From contig JAOPZD010000090.1 in NCBI GenBank assembly GCA_025964295.1, positions 1 through 10,825 of the forward strand: DNA of 10,825 nt, read 5' to 3'. This stretch comes from Conexibacter sp. GTDB taxonomy: Bacteria; Actinomycetota; Thermoleophilia; Solirubrobacterales; Solirubrobacteraceae. Within the stretch, counting starts at the first letter, position 1; every line of letters begins with the position of its first letter. Of the stretch, positions 1 through 6,903 are shown piece by piece. Both the position numbers and the translations under genes were made by a program. The notes below the pieces were generated by a model. That model did no database searches, was not told where the DNA came from, and worked only from the letters and a program-made list of their open reading frames with translations.

Positions 1-134
1 CGCAACTCCACCTCGCATGCGTGCGCGGCAGCCCGTCGGCCGTCTAGGCCCACCCTTTCGGGCCCGACGCTAGAGGCACCCGAGAACGCCGCGACGCCTC
101 TTCGACGACTTTCGGGCGAGCCTGGGGGGCAACG

Positions 135-166
135 CTTGAAACTGCGACCTTCGGGTTAGGAGGTGT
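135..166 (-). pseudogene. Degenerate tRNA-Arg(CCT)-like 3' half
   Basis: Read on the minus strand, the segment contains CTCCTAA, which looks like an anticodon loop with anticodon CCT. It is followed by CCCGAAGGTCGCAG and TTTCAAG, which resemble the variable region and T-loop of an actinobacterial tRNA-Arg. The distal T-stem does not pair well (CGCAG against CGTTG), and no matching acceptor or D arm is seen upstream, where a 16-bp palindrome lies instead. It is therefore not a working tRNA. It could be a worn attachment-site remnant of an integrative element that used a tRNA gene, or a chance likeness. No integrase is visible in the window. Confidence 0.3.
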
Positions 167-182
167 CCGGACTGCAGTCCGG
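167..182. repeat. Perfect 16-bp palindrome
   Basis: CCGGACTGCAGTCCGG reads the same on both strands, with no spacer. It directly abuts the tRNA-Arg-like remnant. A palindrome with no central spacer is more like a protein-binding or cruciform site than an RNA hairpin. Its function is unknown. Confidence 0.6.
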
Positions 183-245
183 TTAGGTGGTTTGGCCGCT
201 ATTTGCGAGAAGTTTCTTTGGTTGCGTGGGGTTGCTCTTGGGCGG

Positions 246-266
246 ATTGGAACCACATTGGAACCA
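246..266. repeat. Tandem direct repeat, period 11
   Basis: The 10-mer ATTGGAACCA occurs twice (246-255 and 257-266) with one base between, giving an 11-base period, about one helical turn. It sits in a gene-free stretch. Paired sites on the same helix face could be binding sites for a recombinase or regulator, but there is no direct evidence for this. Confidence 0.5.
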
Positions 267-348
267 TGAACGCGACTCCTACATGTCGGGTTGCGGATGG
301 CTCGCCTCATGAGAAAAGCAACTGCTCACGCACCACCACAGCCGAGAA

Positions 349-429
349 GCGCCGCTTAGCACAGCCGGTAGACCCTGCGACCGCCTACCGGGACGAAAGG
401 TTGAGAGGTCCGATACCTCTCGGGCGCCA
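349..429 (+). other. Tandem hairpin segment, tRNA-like but not a valid tRNA
   Basis: Two adjacent stem-loops are visible. CCGGTAG (365-371) pairs perfectly with CTACCGG (385-391) across a 13-base loop. GAGAGG (403-408) pairs with CCTCTC (416-421) around the 7-base loop TCCGATA, which is T-loop-like. The ends GCGCC (349-353) and GGCGC (423-427) could also pair as a closing stem, and AGCACAGCCGGTAGA resembles a tRNA D-arm. The anticodon arm does not form and the D-stem does not close. It may be a decayed tRNA or a small structured RNA; I favour decay. Confidence 0.3.
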
Positions 430-510
430 AGAAAACCGCAGCAAAACGAGAGGTTCATCGGTCTTGGCGAGGGTGTCCGGGACGCCGGGACCCGGGCGGA
501 CCCCGCGGAA

Positions 511-549
511 CCCCGATCGGGGTCGCCTAGCGAGCGAGGTCCTCGCTCG
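511..549. repeat. Palindrome and strong hairpin upstream of the methyltransferase
   Basis: CCCCGATCGGGG (511-522) is a perfect palindrome. It is followed by CGAGCGAG (531-538) and CTCGCTCG (542-549), an 8-bp perfect inverted repeat with a 3-base loop. There is no T-run after it, so it is not a classical intrinsic terminator. It lies 70-110 bases upstream of the methyltransferase start, and could insulate that unit or serve as a regulatory site. Confidence 0.45.
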
Positions 550-603
550 ATGCGTGGAGCGAGGAGTCGCCGCCGTCCATTTCCAGGTACGTCGGCACCC
601 TCC

Positions 604-620
604 TTTAGAGTGCTGTAGCC
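604..620 (+). promoter_or_regulatory. Possible -10 box of a leaderless methyltransferase transcript
   Basis: TAGAGT (606-611) fits the actinobacterial TANNNT -10 pattern and ends 9 bases before the GTG start at 621. No Shine-Dalgarno sequence is visible before that GTG. This arrangement fits leaderless transcription, which is common in actinobacteria. No convincing -35 is seen. Confidence 0.25.
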
Positions 621-1838
621 GTGTCGCCGCCTGATGATGGATCGAACAACCACCACCTAGGCGCTGCGAAGGCCGCCAGGAACGACGAGTTCTACACGCA
701 GTGGGCGGACATCGAGCGGGAGATGAACGCCTACTTGGAATACGACCCGGACGTCTTCCGGGGCAAGGTCGTCCTCCTTCCCTGCGACGACCCGGAGTGG
801 AGCAACTTCACGAAGTTCTTCGCGCTGCACTTCATGGACTTCGGGCTGAAGAAGCTCATCTCGACTTCGTACGCGCCCGACAGCAACCCGGCGAACATCA
901 ACTATCAGCCGACCCTGTTCGAGTCGCAGAGCCCAGCGTTCGACACAACCAAGACCCACGCCAACGGCAAGAAGTTCACGCTGGAGGCAGAGGACGTCAA
1001 CGCCGACGGCGTCGTCAACATCGACGACCTCCAGTTCGAGTACCTCGACGGCGACGGCGACTTCCGCAGCCCCGAAGTGACGGCGCTGCGCGACCAGGCT
1101 GACTTCGTTATCACGAACCCGCCGTTCAGCCTCTTCCGATCCTTCATGACGTGGGTCATGGGCGGCGGACGGAAGGTGTCGGTGATTGGCAACAGCAACG
1201 CCATCACCTACAACGAGGTCTTCCCGCACATCATGGCCAACGAGCTGTGGAAGGGCGCCACAGCGAATAGCACCGACATGGTCTTCGGCGTTCCGAAGGG
1301 CACGCCGGTGTCTGAGGCTGATCGACTCAAGGCCGAGAAGCTCGGCTACCCGCCAGACGAGGAGCGCGACTACACGCGACAGGGCAACTCCTGCTGGTTC
1401 ACGAACATCGACCATGGTCGACGTCACGAACCGCTTCAGCTGATGACGAAAGCGGAAAACATCAAGTTCAGCAAGCACAAGGAAGTTCGCGGAGTGGGCT
1501 ATGCGTCGTACGACAACTTCGCCGCCATCGAAGTGCCGTTCGTGGACGCCATCCCTAGCGACTACGAAGGTCTGATGGGGGTTCCAATCACGTTCTTGGA
1601 CAAATACAACCCCGACCAGTTCGAGATAGTGGGGAGCAGTCAGGGCGACTATGCGCCCACGAGGACGTACGGCAGGAAGGAGCGCGTGGTCAACGGCGTG
1701 CGGATGAAGTCCAACACGGGAGGTCAGGGGTGCTTCGTTCGCACTGATGACTTCGGCCCCGGGACGTACTTCGACGTGGGCTATCCCGTGAAGCGAATCT
1801 TCCAGCGGCTGTTCATTCGACACAGGACCAGCCCGTGA
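621..1838 (+). CDS. EcoRI-family adenine-specific DNA methyltransferase
   Basis: This 405-residue protein should transfer a methyl group from S-adenosylmethionine to adenine N6 in a specific DNA site. It shows the family N-terminal block [12 protein letters not shown] (21-32), the [13 protein letters not shown] block (51-63), GDGDFRS (144-150) and the catalytic motif IV NPPF (166-169), followed by the [12 protein letters not shown] block (188-199). The length is slightly above that of EcoRI methylase. The GTG start at 621 is chosen because it keeps the conserved N-terminal block, although no ribosome site is seen. A loop [12 protein letters not shown] (125-136) looks exactly like a dockerin or EF-hand calcium loop and is odd in a methylase. 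The stop overlaps the next start (GTGA), so the DUF262-HNH nuclease is translationally coupled. Sampled lines of this pair are about 58-68% G+C, often lower than sampled CBASS lines. The family call is firm; the target sequence is unknown. Confidence 0.9.
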   Translation: MSPPDDGSNNHHLGAAKAARNDEFYTQWADIEREMNAYLEYDPDVFRGKVVLLPCDDPEWSNFTKFFALHFMDFGLKKLISTSYAPDSNPANINYQPTLFESQSPAFDTTKTHANGKKFTLEAEDVNADGVVNIDDLQFEYLDGDGDFRSPEVTALRDQADFVITNPPFSLFRSFMTWVMGGGRKVSVIGNSNAITYNEVFPHIMANELWKGATANSTDMVFGVPKGTPVSEADRLKAEKLGYPPDEERDYTRQGNSCWFTNIDHGRRHEPLQLMTKAENIKFSKHKEVRGVGYASYDNFAAIEVPFVDAIPSDYEGLMGVPITFLDKYNPDQFEIVGSSQGDYAPTRTYGRKERVVNGVRMKSNTGGQGCFVRTDDFGPGTYFDVGYPVKRIFQRLFIRHRTSP

Positions 1839-3001
1839 AGACCGACCTCAAGCACTACACCGTCGAGCAGGTCGTTGAGGGCTTCGTCTACAACGAGCTT
1901 GAGGGCAAGGGCCTGTTCGGCCTCGCCGGCAAGCTCGTCATCCAGCCCGAGTACCAGCGCAACTACATCTACAACGACGGCAAGAAGGACGTTGCCGTCA
2001 TCGACTCGCTGCTCAAGGGCTACCCCCTCGGGCTCATCTACTTCAACGTGGTTGCTGACGGACTCGAAGTCCTCGACGGCCAGCAGCGCATCACCAGCGT
2101 GGGTCGATTCGCGACGGGGAAGTTCGCCGTGCGCCAGGATGGCAAGGAGCAGACGTTCTCCTCGTTGCCCGTCGAGTACCAGACGAAGATCCTCAAGAGC
2201 GAGTTGCTCGTTTGGGAATGTCAGGGCACCGAGAAGGAGATCAAGGACTGGTATCAGACCATCAACATCGCTGGCGTTCCGCTCAAGCCTCAGGAGCTCT
2301 TGAACGCGGTCTACGCCGGGCCGTTCGTGACCAAGGCGAAGGCGGAGTTCAGCAACTCGCAGAACGCGAACATGCAGAAGTGGTCCTGGTACGTGAAGGG
2401 CGACCCGAAGCGGCAGGAAGTCTTGGCGGTTGCTCTGAGTTGGTTCGGGGCCGCGAACGGCGTCGCCGTTGACTCGTACCTCGCCCAACACCGCTGGGTC
2501 AAGGACATTGCGGAACTGAAGACCTACTTCACAACCGTCATCGACTGGGCCGGAAGCGTCTTCACACGCGCACCTGACAAGGAGATGCGGGGGCTCGCCT
2601 GGGGCGAGCTATACGAGCGTTTCCACTCGATGTCATACAACCCGGCTGCGCTCGATGCAGACGTTGATGCGCTTCGTGGGGACCCGGCGGTAAGGGACAA
2701 GAAGGGTATCTACGAATACCTCTTGGGCAACAAGGCCGATACGCAGCTCCTCGGCGTCCGGCTGTTCGATGAACCGACCAAGCACGCTGCCTACAAGCAG
2801 CAGACCGACAAGGCCAAGGCCAAGGGCGTTTCGAACTGCCCACTGTGCGCGCTCGGGAACAACGCCAATAAGACGCGCATCTACGCCCTTGCCGAGATGG
2901 AGGCGGACCACGTGACCGCTTGGTCAAAGGGCGGCGACACAGACATCAAGAACTGCGAGATGTTGTGCGTCACCCATAACCGCGCGAAGGGCAACAGGTA
3001 G
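1835..3001 (+). CDS. DUF262 and HNH endonuclease domain protein
   Basis: This 388-residue protein has an N-terminal DUF262 domain, with [12 protein letters not shown] (37-48) and the hallmark DGQQR (81-85). In relatives such as SspE, GmrSD and BrxU, DGQQR supports nucleotide binding and hydrolysis that controls DNA cutting. The C-terminus is an HNH nuclease: CPLC (335-338), EADH (356-359) with the likely catalytic His359, Asn373, and CVTHN (378-382). The zinc ligands would be Cys335, Cys338, Cys378 and His381. The GTG start at 1835 overlaps the methyltransferase stop by four bases, and a weak AGGA lies upstream. The coupling suggests this is the restriction half of a methylation-based defense unit. 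Whether it cuts unmethylated DNA (classical) or modified DNA (type IV-like) cannot be read from the sequence. The domain calls are strong; the biological role is inferred. Confidence 0.88.
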   Translation: MKTDLKHYTVEQVVEGFVYNELEGKGLFGLAGKLVIQPEYQRNYIYNDGKKDVAVIDSLLKGYPLGLIYFNVVADGLEVLDGQQRITSVGRFATGKFAVRQDGKEQTFSSLPVEYQTKILKSELLVWECQGTEKEIKDWYQTINIAGVPLKPQELLNAVYAGPFVTKAKAEFSNSQNANMQKWSWYVKGDPKRQEVLAVALSWFGAANGVAVDSYLAQHRWVKDIAELKTYFTTVIDWAGSVFTRAPDKEMRGLAWGELYERFHSMSYNPAALDADVDALRGDPAVRDKKGIYEYLLGNKADTQLLGVRLFDEPTKHAAYKQQTDKAKAKGVSNCPLCALGNNANKTRIYALAEMEADHVTAWSKGGDTDIKNCEMLCVTHNRAKGNR

Positions 3002-3567
3002 CCGACGGAAGGCTCCGCCGGGCACGAGAAAGTGGCGCCCTGACGCCGGTGGGCCGACCGACGACGACGTTCAAGCTGGTCGCTATGAGGCGTATTCGAC
3101 TCGGCAGCAAGGCTTCGCGTGCGGGTGCGTGAGGTTGGGTGAGGTTCGAAGCGACGAGTTGGGGACACGCCGGGAACCCGACCGACCAGTACATCTTGAA
3201 AGGGCGCCGCGGAGGGCCAGCGGGACCCGAGTCGGACCCAGAAGTTGTAGGCCTTGAGCAGGGATCGTCGGGAGCCACCCGGACGACAAGGAGACGCCCC
3301 ATCTGCGACCGCCGCGGCACTGCGGCGCACGTAGGTGTCGCGCTAGCGGAACGGTGCGCGATCACGATTCGCATCGCTGCCCCTTGGCTTCCAGATGGGA
3401 CTTCGCGGGCAGCTCTGCAGGGCTGGAGAACGCGCCGTCGCGGACACACCGCACGCAATCGCCGCACATCCGTCTTCGCGCGGGTGGCATACGCGTCCGA
3501 GCTCCTCGCGGCGGGCGGCCGCAGCATTGCGGCCCGACGCTCAGCCGGCCGCGAGCTTACAGGGTGA
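3002..3567. other. Gene-free gap between convergent units
   Basis: The stretch separates the end of the plus-strand nuclease gene from the end of the minus-strand Cap4 gene. Open frames cross it on both strands, but none gives a recognisable domain or a believable start context, and the translations are rich in Arg, Pro and Ala as expected of shadows in GC-rich DNA. Small features seen are a GTGAGGTT repeat near 3129-3146 and one strong hairpin at 3517-3534. Confidence 0.6.
3517..3534 (-). terminator. Candidate hairpin terminator of the CBASS operon
   Basis: GGCCGCA (3517-3523) and TGCGGCC (3528-3534) form a perfect 7-bp stem with a 4-base loop. It lies about 35 bases beyond the Cap4 stop codon on the minus strand. 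No U-tract follows, so it is at best an actinobacterial-type, U-less terminator. Confidence 0.35.
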
Positions 3568-5031
3568 TCAGCCGCCGACCGAAAACGACGGCAGGTAGCG
3601 TCCGGGCTCCCCCGACTCCTCCCAGAGCTGTGTGACCGGCATGCGGTTCCACTGATGGCCAAGGAGCACGGCCGCGGGGCGCGGGACCGCCAGGAAGAGG
3701 TGCACGCGACCGGCACGGCGATGGGCGAGCCCGCGCAACTCGTCAGTCACCGCGGCCGCCCACCCGCGCATGGCGGCCGGGTCGGCGAGCGCGTCGCGGC
3801 CGATGTTCGGGACCCGGATGTTGACGAACTCGCTGATCGGGAGACCGCTCTCCGCGATGTGTGCAAGGACGTCGTCGGTCACGTCCGCGGACACGCTGAT
3901 GCCCACGGCAAGCTCCTCGCCGGCCTCGATCGGCCGTTCGATCACTTCGATCGCCGTTTCTGAGAGTGCCCCATCGGTCGTGATGTCGCCGATCCAGCTC
4001 TTGTCACCGGACCGGCCCGGGATCGCCAGCTTGTACTGCTTCATGTCGCAGAACACCGTGGCCGCGTAGAGCGCCGGCGTCAGGCGGTACGCGCCGGCGA
4101 GGCGGACGTCGCTGATGCCCGCGGCAGCGATGTGCTGCTCGGCGGTCCGCAGCTCGGCGGCGAGCCGGGTCTGCCAGACGTCCGGGTCGACCGGAGTCCG
4201 TCGATCGTCCTCGAACGCGCCGGTCCAGTCGAGCGCGACGTCGGCGAGCTCGGGCATCGGATCGCGCGCGATCGCCTGGATGAGCACCGTCGCGCGCCGG
4301 CGTGGCGCCCGTAGAGAGTGCTCGTCGACCAGCCGGTCAACGGCGTCGGCCATGACCTCGCGCACGTTCTCCTGGACCCAGCGCCGTACCGCGAGCATGC
4401 CCGCGTCGATCGCGTCCGCCGTCGCGAGCAACCCCACGGCCTCCATCACCCACGAGCAGTGCTCTCGGAGCTCGCCGAGCGATGCGCGGCCGGCTCGGAT
4501 CTGGAAGTCCTCCAGCAGATCGAGAAGCTCATCCTCGGAGATCTCAAGGTGGGTCGCCCAGGCTGCACGCACCTTGCCCGCGCCGCTGCGCTTGCCGGCG
4601 ACCCTGAGCTTCGGAACAAGCTTCAGGGTCATTCCATCCAGGCAGGCGAGCAAGCGGTCGTCGGCCGCCGGCAAGCGGTTGGTGTGGAGCACCATGCTGG
4701 GCTTGGCGTCGTCCTTGCCCAGGGTGAGCCAGGAGTGGTAGAAGCGCTGCAACGGCGATCGCTTGGCCTCGCTCGGATCGGTGAACCACCGCGCGGTCAG
4801 CGGCTGGCCCGGCTTGGTCGTGAACTTGACCTGGTGGTAGTCCCCCACGCCCGCCTTGCGGTGGACGACGATGTCGTCGACGTTGCCCGCACCGTGCTTC
4901 TCGAGCTCGACCCGCACCACGTCGGGATCTTCGCGCAGCAGCTGAGCCGCGTAGAGCCACGTCAGCAGATGTTGGTAGTCGTCGCCAAGGAGCCGGGCGC
5001 CGCTGGCTGCTGGGCCTTTGGGCGCGGTCAC
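3568..5031 (-). CDS. cap4: CBASS effector Cap4: DUF4297-type nuclease fused to SAVED
   Basis: This 487-residue protein is the predicted killing effector of the CBASS operon. The N-terminal part (about 8-200) matches the DUF4297 restriction-like nuclease: SGARLLGDDYQHLLTW (10-25), then VDDIVV (51-56) and YHQVKF (65-70), giving the Asp...Gln-x-Lys version of the PD-(D/E)xK active site. The C-terminal part (about 290-487) fits SAVED, the CARF-related sensor of cyclic oligonucleotides, including VHLFLAVPRPAAVLLGHQWN near the end. In studied Cap4 proteins, binding of a cyclic trinucleotide causes oligomerisation and indiscriminate double-stranded DNA cleavage. I chose GTG at 5031 because it overlaps the CD-NTase stop as GTGA, like other junctions here; a GTG at 5067 would add 12 residues. 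It is the last gene of the operon. The domain order and neighbours leave little doubt. Confidence 0.88.
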   Translation of the reverse strand: MTAPKGPAASGARLLGDDYQHLLTWLYAAQLLREDPDVVRVELEKHGAGNVDDIVVHRKAGVGDYHQVKFTTKPGQPLTARWFTDPSEAKRSPLQRFYHSWLTLGKDDAKPSMVLHTNRLPAADDRLLACLDGMTLKLVPKLRVAGKRSGAGKVRAAWATHLEISEDELLDLLEDFQIRAGRASLGELREHCSWVMEAVGLLATADAIDAGMLAVRRWVQENVREVMADAVDRLVDEHSLRAPRRRATVLIQAIARDPMPELADVALDWTGAFEDDRRTPVDPDVWQTRLAAELRTAEQHIAAAGISDVRLAGAYRLTPALYAATVFCDMKQYKLAIPGRSGDKSWIGDITTDGALSETAIEVIERPIEAGEELAVGISVSADVTDDVLAHIAESGLPISEFVNIRVPNIGRDALADPAAMRGWAAAVTDELRGLAHRRAGRVHLFLAVPRPAAVLLGHQWNRMPVTQLWEESGEPGRYLPSFSVGG

Positions 5032-5900
5032 GACTTCGGCATGCGGTTGCCGAACAGCTCGCGCCACGCGTCGATCGCGGCGACCTCGCGGCCCTCGTCT
5101 TCGAGGCGCACCGCCCGCTCAGCCACTTCGAGCGCCTCGGCCAGGCGGTCGGCGGCAACGCTCTTCTCCGTAGTGCTCATGGAGGTATTGACGTCGGGGC
5201 CGAGCCCGGCGGGGTCGGGCCACACGTCCTCGATCTTCCGGGCCGCGTTGGCTAGGAACAACACCATCTCGTCCTGGTAGCGACCGAACGGCGGCTTGAC
5301 GAGATCCAGCGCCATGACCTCGAGCAGGAACGAGGGTCGGACGGGCTTCTCCCACTCCCGGTTGAACCCCTTGATCATCTTGACGAGCGGGATCCACTTG
5401 CCGTCGCACGCGGCGTTCTTGTCGGTGGCCTTGGCCTTGTGGACGGACGGGTCAGACGCGATCCATTCGCCGGCGACGCGATCGGGGATGTCGAACCCGC
5501 CGCCGTCGCGGTCGAACGCGAGCACGACGTCGAAGGACGGGACCTCGTCGGTGGTCGAGAACTGGATCGTGCACGAACGTCGCCCGATGGTCGGCGTCGG
5601 CGCGGTGTACTTCGCGCCGAGCGCGCTCTGCAGCTTAGTGAGGATGGTGATCGGGTCCTGCTCGCGCACGCCGGCGTCGGCACCATCGCTCCGGAGCACG
5701 CAGAAGATGTCGACGTCCTTCAACTTCTTCGTCTTGGTGTGGCGAGCGTAGGAGCCGGTCAGGAAGCTGCGGTCGAGCGAGAACTGCGTCTCGAGGTGCG
5801 TGCGAATCTCGTTCTGGCGACGGGAGGCGAGAGCCTGCTCCGACGGGGTGATCTCCAGGTTGGACTTCAACTTCGTGAACGCGGTGTCGGTCTTGCCCAT
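5028..5900 (-). CDS. cdnD: CBASS cyclic oligonucleotide synthase (CD-NTase)
   Basis: This 290-residue cGAS/DncV-like nucleotidyltransferase makes the CBASS second messenger. The pol-beta fold signature is clear: Gly49-Ser50 in FLTGSYARHTKTKKLKDVDI (46-65), the metal-binding DVD at 62-64, and the third acidic residue Asp124 in PSFDVVLAF. The second half has KMIKGFNREW (174-183), PSFLLEVMALDL (189-200) and the family ending FGNRMPKS. An Shine-Dalgarno GGAG lies six bases before the ATG at 5900, and only two bases separate it from the HORMA stop. HORMA- and TRIP13-linked enzymes are usually CdnC or CdnD; with Cap4 as effector, CdnD and a cyclic trinucleotide such as cAAA are the best guess, but clade and product are inference. 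The enzyme should be inactive until bound by closed HORMA. Confidence 0.9.
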   Translation of the reverse strand: MGKTDTAFTKLKSNLEITPSEQALASRRQNEIRTHLETQFSLDRSFLTGSYARHTKTKKLKDVDIFCVLRSDGADAGVREQDPITILTKLQSALGAKYTAPTPTIGRRSCTIQFSTTDEVPSFDVVLAFDRDGGGFDIPDRVAGEWIASDPSVHKAKATDKNAACDGKWIPLVKMIKGFNREWEKPVRPSFLLEVMALDLVKPPFGRYQDEMVLFLANAARKIEDVWPDPAGLGPDVNTSMSTTEKSVAADRLAEALEVAERAVRLEDEGREVAAIDAWRELFGNRMPKS

Positions 5901-5902
5901 GC

Positions 5903-6415
5903 TCAGCTCCGGTGGAAGTAGGTGAGGGACGCGGACGCGTGCGGCGCGCCGGCGATCCCGCCGAGCTCATACGAGCTCAGTCCCGACGTGTCGGCAGCGG
6001 TGGTCGACGACCATCCGTCGAGCTCCGTGGCCCACGACTTGGTCTTGACGACCACGCGGTAGGTCGTGCCGGCGGGCACGGACTCCAGCTTGGCCAGCGC
6101 ACGCACGACCCGCGCATGGCTGGTGACGAACGCGAGATCGCCGTTGCCCGCCGTCCGGTAGCTGAGCGGGATCGAGAAGACGGCGTCCGGGTCCTTCGGA
6201 TCGCCGCACTCGAGGTCGACGTGCTCGAGGGACCCCTCGTCGATCCAGGCCTTGAGGCCCTCCTCGATGGTGTTCCAGTGCCGGTCGAGGTAGCTCGAGG
6301 TGAGGCCGAGGCTGGCCAGGACGTTCTGGAACGTGTCCATGATCGCCCCGGTGACGTGGACAGCAGTCTGCGCACGCGTCGCCGTCGTAATGTTGGTGTG
6401 GATCCCGGTCGTCAT
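5903..6415 (-). CDS. cap7: Bacterial HORMA-domain protein, CBASS Cap7
   Basis: This 170-residue protein has the length and pattern of bacterial HORMA proteins of type III CBASS. The opening helix resembles the known family start (TATRAQTAVHVTGAIMDTF, 11-29), and YLDRHWNTIEEGLKAWIDEG (42-61) followed by a beta strand VDLECGDP (66-73) matches the conserved block. Bacterial HORMA proteins switch from open to closed on a peptide, and the closed form binds and activates the CD-NTase. Its start overlaps the upstream stop as ATGA and is preceded by GGAGA; two bases separate it from the CD-NTase. The C-terminal third (SYELGGIAGAPHASASLTYF) would form the mobile safety-belt region. Similarity is by pattern and by its place between TRIP13 and the CD-NTase; a structure prediction would settle it. 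Confidence 0.75.
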   Translation of the reverse strand: MTTGIHTNITTATRAQTAVHVTGAIMDTFQNVLASLGLTSSYLDRHWNTIEEGLKAWIDEGSLEHVDLECGDPKDPDAVFSIPLSYRTAGNGDLAFVTSHARVVRALAKLESVPAGTTYRVVVKTKSWATELDGWSSTTAADTSGLSSYELGGIAGAPHASASLTYFHRS

Positions 6416-6903
6416 GCTTCTCCGGTGATGCGCCGCAGCGCTTCGAGGTCGAGGTCAGACGCGTTGAGAGCGGCTGCCGGCGGCGCCGACTCGTAGGCCT
6501 TCGGCGGGTCCGTCGTCACGTTCTCGAGACCCTGCACATCGTCGGACAGCCAAGCGCCGAGCGGCTCCGGCGTCGGCACGTGGAGCGTCCACGTCGTCGC
6601 GGTCGCGGCGCCCTGAACCGTGTTAAGGTTCTCGTCGAAGTCGATGGCCTTGACGCCGGACACCGTGGACAGCGAGAGACGCAGCGGGGGCGCATCGAGC
6701 ACGAGGGGCGACACGTCCAAGTGTCCCCCGGTCACGAGCTTGCGGACAGCGGACCGTGCTGCCTGAAGCTGGTTGGCGACGGCGGCGCCATCCAGCGCCG
6801 CGGCCGGAGCAAGCGTGTCCCGCACGAGGCCGAGCAAGACGTCGGCTGTCTCGGTCGCCGACCGCTCCGGCGACCCGGCGACCGTCCTACGCCGCTCGGA
6901 CAC
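6412..6903 (-). CDS. Unassigned CBASS operon protein, possible second HORMA-like partner
   Basis: This 163-residue protein lies between TRIP13 and HORMA. I do not recognise its family with certainty. It has an N-terminal helical part (14-58), then a beta-rich part with hydrophobic alternation (61-110), then a Pro/Ala-rich linker ending in a short amphipathic tail (149-160, SDLDLEALRRIT). Some type III CBASS operons carry a second, divergent HORMA protein (Cap8 or HORMA3 type) that gives the first HORMA its closure peptide. Position and size fit that, so I offer it as an inference. The GTG at 6903 is chosen because a strong AAGGAGG (6913-6919) sits nine bases upstream; the start overlaps the TRIP13 end by 17 bases and the stop overlaps the HORMA start by four. 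Longer in-frame versions up to 7074 would lie wholly within TRIP13. Confidence 0.7.
   Translation of the reverse strand: MSERRRTVAGSPERSATETADVLLGLVRDTLAPAAALDGAAVANQLQAARSAVRKLVTGGHLDVSPLVLDAPPLRLSLSTVSGVKAIDFDENLNTVQGAATATTWTLHVPTPEPLGAWLSDDVQGLENVTTDPPKAYESAPPAAALNASDLDLEALRRITGEA

Noticed and set aside
349..429. Functional tRNA
   Set aside because: The D-stem and anticodon stem do not close and the acceptor has mismatches, so only a likeness is reported.
203..634. 143-residue plus-strand frame before the methyltransferase
   Set aside because: No domain or ribosome site, a composition typical of random GC-rich frames, and many hairpins within it.
657..1823. 388-residue open frame on the minus strand, opposite the methyltransferase
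   Set aside because: It is an antisense shadow: rich in Val, Arg, Glu and Leu with no domain, while the plus strand has clear methylase motifs.
1781..2491. 236-residue minus-strand frame opposite the DUF262-HNH gene
   Set aside because: Antisense shadow with repetitive Val/Leu/Asp content; the plus strand carries DGQQR and the HNH motif.
2970..3716. 248-residue minus-strand frame through the convergent gap
   Set aside because: It overlaps the end of the Cap4 gene in another frame, has no domain, and is rich in Arg, Ser and Pro.
4318..5280. 320-residue plus-strand frame across the Cap4 and CD-NTase genes
   Set aside because: It crosses two real minus-strand genes and has no recognisable domain.
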